Shown here: piece after piece, positions 55,083 through 64,000 of the stretch | Layout: every line of letters starts with the position of its first letter | How positions within the stretch are numbered: position 1 is the first letter of the stretch | Source of the DNA: Mytilisepta virgata | Taxonomy: Eukaryota; Mollusca; Bivalvia; Mytilida; Mytilidae | Length of the DNA: 64,000 nt | Assembly: GCA_028015205.1 (NCBI GenBank) | Contig: CM051514.1 | Coordinates: 30,520,150 to 30,584,149, forward strand | Reading direction: 5' to 3' | Notes under the pieces: generated by a model | Seen by the model: the letters and a program-made list of their open reading frames with translations, nothing else | Told to the model about the DNA's origin: nothing | Database searches by the model: none | Made by a program: the position numbers and the translations under genes

Positions 55083-56603
55083 ATATGTGTAAGCGTAATT
55101 TCATTCCGCCGTGTATTTATTCCGGGTAACTGTTTTTCACTAGGAAATATTGCATGTAAATAGTGTGAAAACGTCGATATTGATTTCGTTGTTTTGTTTA
55201 CATTAGACCGGTTTGTTGTTTACTTTCTTTTCATACTTCATTGACCTCGCAATATATATTTTAATGAATTTAATATTTTGGTACTTTTTGTACATAGGAT
55301 AAAACTATATTTGACTGAGTAAGGACTCTCTTTTGTTAGTTACAAACAATACATGTATTGTGATTTTAGCTGATTTGAATAGTCTCCCTTTATTCGGTCT
55401 TGATAAAAAATTTTCTGAATAAGATGCTTAAAATAAGTTGAAACCTTTAATACAAACAAAAATATAAATGAGCAGTAGTTATCTAACTGTAAACCTTTTT
55501 TATTTTAAAATGCGTTCAGTATGTTATTAATATTTGTAATTTATTTTATTTTTTAATATCTTTTCTTTAAATTCACATGGAAAACCTATTAGAATTTAAA
55601 TTGAACTCACCACCGAATAGTAAATTTATTGTTTTAATACATAGATACTTTATTGTAAATAGGATGAAATTACTTAGTATATTCCTGTCGCATTTTGAAC
55701 TATGTGTGGTTATTTACATGTCGCTGTGTATTTTATAAATGTGATTTGTGTGGATTAGCATTATCTCCCTTTAATAGGTTCGATTCATTTTTCTTAATAA
55801 GATGTTATTTATAAGTTTGATTTGGCTTAAAACAAACTAAAATATTAAGAAGCTTTGATTATCTAAGGGTTAAAATATTTAAATTTTGATATGCATTAAC
55901 TATTTATGAATATTCCATTGTTCAATATATTTGAAATACCTTATTTTTGATTTCACCTGATAAAGTTATAACAATTAAATCAGGAGATGTTGCGGTGGAG
56001 AGAATACCAGTCTTTCTTATGTTCCCTATACGTTCAATGTAGAAAATTTCTTTTTTTTTTAAATTGTCAAATGTGAGACAGATTATTTTTTTCAATACAA
56101 GTGCAGACCAGAAATATTTTTTTTAACCAAAATCAGGGTCAGGATATTTTTTCTAAAATAACTAACCCCTCACTTATTTAAAATGAGTACTTAAACACTT
56201 CATCATTGTCTCGATCTAAAACACTAGTGTAATTTTTCCTGGTTACAAATCACTAGTGTAATCATTCCTGGTTCCAAATCACTAGTGTAATCATTCCGGG
56301 TACAAAAGCACTAGTGTAATCATTCCTGGATAAAAAACACTAGTTTATTTTGTCCATTTATCACATAAATCATTTATGCAAGTTTCAGTATATTCAAATA
56401 CCCCAAAAAAATACCAAGCCCCATTTTTTATATAGTTCCCCTTCAAAAAAACCCTCTTTAGAATGTTAGGACGTGTGATGGATATTTTACACTGGATCCG
56501 GAGAAAAAAACCTAGGGATATTTTGTTGGTGGATAAAAAACACTAGGGGTTTTCATCCGCCGGATAAAGTACACTGGCGGAATCAAACCACTGTTACATA
56601 TGT
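55083..56603. repeat. 6-bp target duplication ATATGT around the right-arm insertion
   Basis: ATATGT at 55,083-55,088 and 56,598-56,603. The left arm reads GGATGGATATGTTCTCATTG (reverse complement) with one copy, the empty site. Confidence 0.9.
55089..56597. mobile_element. 1,509-bp TIR element inserted in the right transposase intron
   Basis: Starts GTAAGCGTAATTTCATTCCG and ends CGGAATCAAACCACTGTTAC, imperfect inverted repeats sharing ATTCCGCC and GTGTA with TCCGG further in. An internal ~32-bp repeat with CACTAGTGTAATCATTCC recurs about four times at 56,220-56,345. No ORF of note, so non-autonomous. A 6-bp duplication is typical of Polinton or Dada-like elements, but the small size and ends do not settle it. 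Confidence 0.82.
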
Positions 56604-56998
56604 TCTCATTGTCATACTTTTAATCCATCCTTCTAATACTGACTATGAATTAGTACCAGTTTTTACATTACCTCTGAATAATATGAAATGTGCCGTATGA
56701 GGAGTAAGAAATAATTATCCTTCCGGAGCACCTAATTGCACTCTTGGTTTATATGGGAGTTTGTATTGTCCATGCTTAAATTAGTTTTCAGTATTTTTCA
56801 TGTTTCTTCCCACTCCATTATTTTCATGTCCTCGCCTGTGTCCCTGATGTTGCCTTGGCCTTTGATTTGTACGAATTTTGACTATGACATTGGTATACTT
56901 CTTGTTTGTTCCTGGAGATAGACCTCCAAAGTTTTTAAATTAGAGCATGTACTCAAAAACATACATAACATGACCACAATTTTTAAAAGAAATATTAC

Positions 56999-57995
56999 CT
57001 AAAGTAAATTCTTTGTCAGTGTGGATTTTGCCACCATAAAAGTGATGTCCTCTTTTTGTTGTGGCATCCCTCATTAATGTTAAATAAAGGGATTTTTCTA
57101 TTTCCTCCTTCAACTGCATCTTCGACAAAATTCCAGCTTCTTTTGTCATGTTTGATATGGTCGATTCAGATGGCAAATGACTTACATCAATGTTTTTACA
57201 TAAAAAAATCTCAGCCAGTCTTCTTATTAAATCGGTTATATTTTGTCTTGGCACGTTTTTATCAATACATTCGTATATCGCCTCCCTGATATGATCAGCA
57301 TATGGATGTCCTTTAGTGGATAGTTTGTTACTTTCCTGATGTTCAATGAATGTGTCATTCTCTTCATCCTTTCTAATGACCTTTTCTTGCCAGTAATTTA
57401 TCTCATCTGTTAACTCTTTGTACTGCCTTCTTATAATGTTGCATTGCGTTTCTTTGTGTTTAAAAATAGTTTGGTCTCCTGTGATATTTGTGTCAGTCTG
57501 TGATGTCTGTGACCTTCGTTTATTTCGTTTTGGTGGTGTTGATATCTTAACAATTTTGGATTTCAGTTTGGATATGATTTGAATTTTCCTTTTTATGGCT
57601 TGCTGGTGGCGGAAAATCTGCTTTTTTAATAAAATGTTGTCCGTGGTCAGTTGTTTCATCTTGGATAATTCTTGTGATTGATTTGGACTGGTGTTTCTTT
57701 TCTTGATAGGTGTCGGAAGAAGGAACTGAATATTTTCAAAAGTATTTATTGTAACTGCATTTGAAGTTGTTTGAAGTTTTCTGTATTGTCTTAAGGTGGA
57801 AATGACTCTGTTTCTCAGACTAGACAGATTCACACTGGATTTATCCTCATTCATCAATGTACAAATCCAGTGGTGTAAAATCCGCTGGCTTCCTGCTTTG
57901 TAATGGCTTCTGCTGTAGTTGTGCAGATCTATGACATCTTTGTTAGTTAAAACTTTATTTGTTGTGTGAAATGGATTGGGTGGAAAATGTGACAT
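56999..57995 (-). CDS. Transposase-like gene, coding exon 1 (right arm)
   Basis: Mirror of 27,857-28,853; 332 codons plus one base, ATG at 57,995, donor GTAATA at 56,998-56,993. Four residues differ from the left copy (Asn/Asp and Cys/Ser near residues 52-61; Pro-Pro/Ser-Leu just before LTLMRD). It pairs with the exon at 52,411-54,551 across an intron enlarged by the 1.5-kb insertion. This is the arm whose transposase could still be made in full. Confidence 0.7.
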
Positions 57996-59225
57996 TTTTG
58001 AAGTAATATGAATTATTTACCCAAATGAAATTGATCTGCAAACAGTACAGAAGGAAAACTTACTTGACATTCTTACAATTCCATTTCAATTAATTATTTT
58101 ATTTGCTTTTATAAATTTATTAAATAATCAAAGTTAACATTGTTTAAAGATAGCTGATTAAAGATATGTTGCCTTCTTGTTATGTTACATTGCGTTTCTT
58201 TGTGTGTAAAAATTTGTGTCGTGGAGGCATAAAAATACTATAAATCCAAAATACTTTTCATCGTGGGGGCATAACAGAATATTATCATAGGTTGTCTTTC
58301 ATATATTAAGAGGAAAAACAAATACATATAAAGACACATACATGTATAAACATATATAAGTAAAAACAGGACAATCCGTCAATTTCACATATGTGCCCAC
58401 TTATGGATTTATAAACGTATTATATTTATAATGTGTGAAAATGAACAGATTCTTCTGTTTTTATCTTTATTTACATATATAAACATTCATTTTCACAACA
58501 ACTTACTTGAATAATTCAAAGTACTTGACTGGAAAAAATATATATCAACTGCTATATGTGATGTTGTCTTGTTTCATCATTTGGAGAGACTGAGCACCAT
58601 CTGAAAATATATCAATGAAATAAATTACGTTTGACAAATTGTTAGAAAAGAAAGGACTACAATAAATCATTTTTCAACGAGCAAAATGATGCATTTTTAA
58701 GACGCCTTAAAATTTGTGTAATACGTTAATATTTTTGATTTAAATAACAATAATGCACACATATTTAATGCATGTTTTTAAAACATATTAACACGAATAC
58801 AAGTATGTTATAGTGCTGAAAGGTAGTGCAATAAAAATGTTTCCATGTATACAACCCAACATGCATGCACTTTTGAAGTAAAATATTTGTGTTCAATCTT
58901 CAAGTGTACATATTGGCTTGTATAGCTAAACTGAATTCTCACCTTTTGTAATCGGAGAAGAAAATGCAGTTTGGGCTTTATAAATTAAGTGACATGAGAG
59001 AAAATTTTAATACTTGATGCATACAGCCAAAATGTACTGAATCATAGTTTTTTTTTATATAGTCAGCTGATTCATTTCAATAGTTTGATAAAACCTAGCT
59101 GGACTGATACATATACCTTATAACTTTTGATGTAAGGCTAATCAATAACAATAATCATAAATTCAGTTATGACCATTTATTAATAAGAACATATATGATG
59201 GAATCAGTGATTCAGGCATGATTTT

Positions 59226-59475
59226 AACAAAGAATGCAATATAATTTAGAAAAAAAGGGGAGAAAACTCTGTAAATTGAAAAAATATACAAAGAAAACAT
59301 GAAATGAACAAATAATGCAATATAATTTAGAAAAAAGGGGAGAAAACTCTGTAAATTGAAAAAATGTACAAAGAAAACATGAAATGAACAAATAATGCAA
59401 TATAATTTAGAAAAAAAGGGGAGAAAACTCTGTAAAGTGAAAAAATTTACAAAGAAAACATGAAGTAAAATGCAT
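59226..59475 (-). repeat. ~80-bp tandem repeat, three copies (right arm)
   Basis: Mirror of 26,472-26,622, with one extra copy. GGGGAGAAAACTCTGTAAA recurs at 59,257, 59,338 and 59,418. Confidence 0.8.
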
Positions 59476-59530
59476 GAAAACCAATATCAAATTACAAAAA
59501 TGAACCCATGTTCAACATTTAGCATGTATT

Positions 59531-60163
59531 TTAATGTTTCAAAATGCTGACAGATTTGCAGGAAGTGTCACTGTCACAGTCATCACTAGCGATATTCATA
59601 ATAGTGTCATTCAGTGACCAATCCGGGTTTAAAACGCTGACAGAGTGTGATGAGGAACCACTGTTTTCCTCATCAGCAACTACTGGCAGTCTTAAACGAG
59701 CAGACCTAAATAATGTCTGTCTGAGATCCTCCTCATCTGTACTTTCCACATGCACTGATGATGAAAATGATAAGTTTAAAACATCATTTGAATCACTGAA
59801 ATATGATTCAAATGTGTTTGTGTCCTCAATTAACTGGGTTTCAACATCTGAAGATCCAGCACATATTGTTGTTACATCAGAATGAACAGAATTTTCACTT
59901 GACGCGAATAAATCAGGTGAATAAATAGTGTCACCAAACACTGGTTCATGACTACAATGAATATCGACACAAGCCTGACACTGACATGTCTGTGTTGGGT
60001 GTCTTAGGTGTTGCTCAAGATCAGAGTCAGATTCCACCCCAAAGTACTCATGTCTTACACAACGGTACATAATGGCTGTACGAGCAGAGAAAAATGAAAT
60101 AAATCCTTCATCCTCAACAGGATGTTTGAAATAGGGGCAAGCCCAAAATGCACATCTTGCCAT
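59531..60163 (-). CDS. Conserved Cys/His + acidic protein, right-arm copy
   Basis: 210 aa from ATG 60,163. It differs from the left copy only at Asp/Gly and Gly/Trp in the acidic tail (contexts ENSGSS and NPDWS). All Cys and His in the N-terminal part are kept. Acceptor five bases upstream as on the left. AATAAA in the 3' flank at ~59,176-59,181 (reverse). Two intact copies of an otherwise unknown protein favour a working role in the element over chance. Confidence 0.72.
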   Translation of the reverse strand: MARCAFWACPYFKHPVEDEGFISFFSARTAIMYRCVRHEYFGVESDSDLEQHLRHPTQTCQCQACVDIHCSHEPVFGDTIYSPDLFASSENSVHSDVTTICAGSSDVETQLIEDTNTFESYFSDSNDVLNLSFSSSVHVESTDEEDLRQTLFRSARLRLPVVADEENSGSSSHSVSVLNPDWSLNDTIMNIASDDCDSDTSCKSVSILKH

Positions 60164-63100
60164 TTTGTCTGAAAATAAGTTGTGAAAGTTATGAATTGAT
60201 AAATTATATTCTAATATTTATAACTCAAGGGTTGTGGTTTTTTTAAATGAAAGATAACAACAAGGTATTATTTTTACTTGGAATTATTCTTTATTATAGA
60301 ATTTTATGTTTTACCCCATCAGACATTTTTTGTAAATCATGTGCAGCGCAAAGGATTTGCATCATGTAAGGAACTAACCTTATATTTAATTAATAATTGA
60401 ACATGTAACATATTATACCACTTACTTTAATATATTACTTTCTGTGTTATTTTGTTTCTAATGCAAAAGCAAATTCAGGTTACAGCAAACACTGAAATAT
60501 AAAAACAATTGTTACTAATAATCAATCAACAAGCAGAGACTCAAATTAAACGCCGAAAAATAAAAATAGGTAGGTAAAATTTAGGAATATAATATAATAT
60601 GTCCATGTGGTAAAATCTACAACAAATCATGGGTACCAAAAACTATATTGATTCTAATAGAACATAATTACAGTAAATATAAATAACCTACATGAATGAA
60701 TGATATATGTATGAATCGTGATTCACAAATAACAAAAACCACTGATTTTCTATCTTATCTTTGTAAACAAATACATGTATGATTCTATTACTTAAAATCA
60801 TGGGTAACGCAAATAACTCCCCCCCCCCCAAGAATATATAAGTGTTCGGTAAACAGGAAGTTGTTGAACGATAAATCTGAAAACGTGTCACACGGTATAG
60901 CATGGTCATATGAAGCTTTACTGACGGACGGACTGACAGATGGACGGACAGGGGGGGAAACAGTACACCCCCCTTCTTTGAAGCAGGGATATAATTAAAT
61001 ATACACTAAAACTCACCCAGTAAATCACAAAAATTTTCATAGAAATCAATGAAATGTAGGAACTCCTGTATTCTCACTGAAAAATTAGAAAAGTATGTTT
61101 GTCAATGATGTATGTAATAGATAAATAAGTTTCATGAACAATAATTAATTAGCACATTTATGCTTGATTTCTGAAGCGTTTATAACCGATTATTTGTAAA
61201 AATGCTTATTTTACATTTGAATTAAGGGAGATAATCACAAGCATGCAACTGTTTACTCGCATTTAATCTCAAAAACAATTTATAGAGTGAAAGTGTTAAA
61301 AATAGTCATTTGTTATTGAACTGATGTCTTAATAACAGATTTTCACCTAGACATTCCAACAGACCTGCATCCAAAACTAATCCATTAATTCAATTCAATT
61401 CAATTCAAACTTTTATTGTTTTAAAATCATAAGTGATTTGTGACAAAAACAATTAATAAAAATTGCAATATTTATCTTGTTAAAAACAAATGCATGCAGG
61501 ATTCTATTACTGAGTGGGTTGATACTTTATAGATTATTACACTGCATTTTCCGTATCGGCCCTCATATCAGCCCAAGACTATTATATCAAACCAGAGAGC
61601 GAATTATATTGTGAATTTATATAAATTTTAAATCAACCTCCTTTTTACCCCCTTACATATAGGTCACAGTGACCATTTTTACATACCAGCACTCGTAATG
61701 AAAAGTATAACAATAAAATGTGAAATGTATCGGGATATATCCTCAATTCTTTAAAAGTGATCAACATTAACATATATACTACCGGTACTAGTAAATACAC
61801 ACTAAAACTCACCAAGTAAATGACAAAAATGTTCTTAGATCTTGAGTACCAGTACTTGTATATAATGGAAACATATATGTATTCACACTGAAAGAAAAAA
61901 AAGGATGTTGTCAATAGATAATTTCAGTAACCAATGACCTCTATTGATCTTGCTGCACTAAACATGCAGCATCAAGAAGATATATGCACCACTAAGTCAG
62001 CTCAGAGTAAAAACTGTGTGTCTGAGTGGGTTGATAATTATAGATTATTACATTGCATTTTCCATATCACCCTGGTAACAGCCCAACTGGGAAGACTACT
62101 ATATCAAGCCCGAGAGCGAATTAGAGGGCTGATCAATACCAGGGCTAGCTAGCTTATATGGAAAATACCATGTAATGATATATTTATTGCATATTTTTCA
62201 GTCAATGAAAGAAGCTTGTTAGTATTAAGTTGTGACGTGCATGTAGATGAATGACTTAATTTTTACTCAGTGACGTCAGTAGCAGACATGATAACCAATT
62301 ACTGCAGTGTTTTATTACAACATTTTATTAAGCTGTTCTCATTCTCAATATAGCACAGGCCTGGATTTATCGAAGCAATTTTAAGTTGTTTAACATTCAT
62401 TTTGAATATATTTCTATATATTTATCTAACTGAAATGGTTGTAACAACCCTAACTCAGCATCTCGCATACAGTTTTGTTTTTGTTTCAAATTCAAACACA
62501 TCTACGGTGAATCACCCATTTCTAGCGGCTAAACAAGAACGTATTTGATCGTTTTTCCATCAGTAATAACATCATGTATTTAAGTGTGACGAGTTATAGC
62601 TGGGAATAAGACACAATGGTTATAGAGATGTTTCTCCTGTCACTAATGTGAAAAAAATGAAGATTTACCCAGGTTATCATGGTTATAAAGACGGTTCTCC
62701 TGTCACTTGTAAAAAAAATAATCTTACTTCAAAAGAGTATCCTTTATACATGTATCTCCTCGCATAAACAAAAACATTTACGTACGATCATTCAGGCTTT
62801 GTTTGACAAGTGCATACGAACACGTACATTTTATTCTTTATTTTCTACAAATTGACTTGAATATATCGGGATCGGGAATACCTTTCTGATACATCTGGAA
62901 TTTCGTGATTGCCATTTTTTATCGGTGGGAATTCGTGATTGTCATATGTGTAGAGGGGGGATGAACAATATTTTAATTTTCTTTAAGTTGGGGGGGGGGG
63001 CACAAATGTTTTGATGATTCTCTGTAATTCTGACCCCACCCCCCTTTTTGAAAATAACAAATACATCCCTGAAATAACTTCTATCATGATAATTGGAAAA

Positions 63101-63618
63101 TTTTCAAATGGGCAGTAATTTTAACCAAGAAAAGATAATTTATAATTTTAGAAGAAACTATACTTATAAGGGAGGTAATTTGAAGAAGTTTTACTATGCC
63201 ACACATTAACACAGTGAAAAATGGCAATTATAACTTACTAAAAACATATATGAAAAGAATAAAGCTGCTTTTGTATCAAAACAACGTAGGGCAACTGCAT
63301 ACACAATGTTTTTTTTTGCAAAAATAAATTTTTAGAACACCGAGATAGTCGTTTCTTGTTTTAGTGAAATGTCAAAATAACACATTTCCGATAAACATTA
63401 TTATGTGTTTAAAGGTGTAAAATAGTCTTTTTATCTAGCTTCATTCGTTCATTCTTACGTATATCAAATTATCTGTATGCTCACAAAAAGCAAGTGATGC
63501 ACGTGTAATGCCTGGTGAATTGTCTCGCTTCACTAACCGGAAACACAATATTTTTACAAGAGTTACCGTTCCTAGTGGAGCTCTTTTATTGAGGACTTGG
63601 GGTCACTTGACGATACTA
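60164..63618. other. Right-arm outer non-coding part
   Basis: Mirrors 15,511-25,772 without the LINE. Candidate exons mirrored near 61,815-61,889 and 61,020-61,079. No extra gene compared with the left arm. Confidence 0.55.
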
Positions 63619-63745
63619 GCAAATATGTAAATACGCATATTCAATATTATTGAACACGTGACATGACTATAAATATATACATTACTATTACCATATAAAA
63701 TACGTCACGGACTAAAAATAGAAACTACAAAAATAGCACTGAATA
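63619..63745 (+). repeat. Left flank segment, direct-repeat copy 2
   Basis: 127 bp matching 15,377-15,510. It joins the right terminus GACGATACTA directly to GCAAATATG, with no overlap between the joined sequences beyond a base or two. Confidence 0.9.
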
Positions 63746-64000
63746 TAGTATCGTCAAGTGACCCCAAGTCCTCAATAAAAGAGCTCCACTAGGAACGGTA
63801 ACTCTTGTAAAAATATTGTGTTTCCGGTTAGTGAAGCGAGACAATTCACCAGGCATTACACGTGCATCACTTGCTTTTTGTGAGCATACAGATAATTTGA
63901 TATACGTAAGAATGAACGAATGAAGCTAGATAAAAAGACTATTTTACACCTTTAAACACATAATAATGTTTATCGGAAATGTGTTATTTTGACATTTCAC
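63746..64000 (+). mobile_element. Start of a second, LINE-free copy of the giant element
   Basis: Begins TAGTATCGTCAAGTGACCCC and continues past the LINE site uninterrupted (CATTACACGTGCATCAC) into sequence matching 22,447-22,583. Cut by the window end. Confidence 0.88.

Larger units (their letters stand above)
15511..63618. mobile_element. Giant palindromic element with ~11-kb inverted arms
   Basis: Sequence from 15,511 rightward is the reverse complement of sequence from 63,618 leftward. Both outer ends begin TAGTATCGTCAAGTGACCCC. Homology runs through to 33,395 on the left and 50,933 on the right, interrupted only by a LINE in the left arm and a 1.5-kb TIR element in the right arm. Net arm lengths are about 11.07 and 11.17 kb. 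Each arm encodes the same proteins pointing inward, and these differ at only a few residues (2 of 210 in one gene). The 17.5-kb spacer is mostly repeats. The best reading is a very large TIR-type DNA transposon or a composite of two inverted copies. No target duplication is visible at the ends. Confidence 0.8.
50933..63618 (-). repeat. Right inverted arm (contains the 1.5-kb insertion)
   Basis: Reverse complement of the left arm. Outer end GACGATACTA at 63,618; inner end TGTAGTAATATC at 50,933. Net length without the insertion is about 11.17 kb. Confidence 0.88.
63364..64000. repeat. Secondary palindrome with 127-bp centre
   Basis: 63,364-63,618 is the reverse complement of 63,746-64,000. 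The centre is the copied left flank at 63,619-63,745. Ends of two elements therefore face each other here. Confidence 0.88.

Noticed and set aside
15511..63618. A herpesvirus-like genome (unique regions flanked by inverted repeats)
   Set aside because: No viral structural or replication gene is seen; coding content is a spliced transposase-like gene and small proteins.
15511..63618. A Polinton/Maverick giant transposon
   Set aside because: No protein-primed DNA polymerase, retroviral-type integrase, packaging ATPase or capsid genes are visible.

Overview
The window is eukaryotic: AT-rich, with introns carrying GT/AG signals, no operons, and nested retrotransposons, DNA transposons and satellites. 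The repeats (a V-SINE/RUDI-like SINE and several families I associate with mussels) together with a secreted 8-cysteine peptide gene point to a bivalve mollusc, most likely Mytilus-like. That attribution comes from memory of repeat families and no database search supports it.

Region 1 (1-9.9 kb, minus strand) is a secreted cysteine-rich peptide gene. A TATA-like element and a signal-peptide exon lie at 9.76-9.87 kb, an 8-cysteine exon at 4.36-4.49 kb, and then about five copies of a ~661-bp unit, each holding one full 8-Cys exon and one half exon. Every intron whose boundaries I can see is phase 1, so exons can be duplicated or skipped without breaking the frame. The large first intron holds a decayed DIRS/Ngaro-type tyrosine-recombinase retroelement (about 4.6-9.0 kb), itself interrupted by a tRNA-derived SINE with a clean 12-bp target duplication.

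Region 2 (9.9-15.4 kb) is mobile-element debris: an orphan ORF, an array of short ACAAAA...TTTTGT palindromes, a DIRS tyrosine-recombinase fragment beside repeats resembling DIRS termini, and a family of degenerate interspersed repeats ending in GGACG-type repeats.

Region 3 (15,511-63,618) is the main feature, a ~48-kb palindromic element. Two near-identical inverted arms of about 11 kb each (15,511-33,395 and 50,933-63,618, before subtracting later insertions) flank a 17.5-kb repeat-rich spacer. Each arm carries, in mirror orientation, a conserved 210-aa Cys/His plus acidic protein, a two-coding-exon transposase-like gene (1,045 aa in the right arm when spliced) and small downstream exons. 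The left arm was later hit by a complete 6.8-kb CR1/L2-like LINE (5-bp target duplication) and the right arm by a 1.5-kb TIR element (6-bp duplication). Each arm shows the empty site for the other's insertion. The left transposase copy has a 2-bp frameshift; the right copy is open. The spacer holds a BEN-domain-like pseudogene, a satellite array that inverts its orientation, two TIR elements inserted in that satellite, a nested 2.2-kb repeat element, a minisatellite and two tracts dense in GAAnnTTC/TTCnnGAA.

Region 4 (63,619-64,000): directly after the right terminus, 127 bp of the element's own left flank reappear, followed by the start of a second, LINE-free copy in the same orientation as the left arm. 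The giant element is therefore at least partly tandem here, or two haplotypes have been joined in assembly. Read as a system, the arms supply a predicted DDE-type transposase and an accessory protein, and the long inverted arms would be its termini. That is inference from layout; mobility is not shown.
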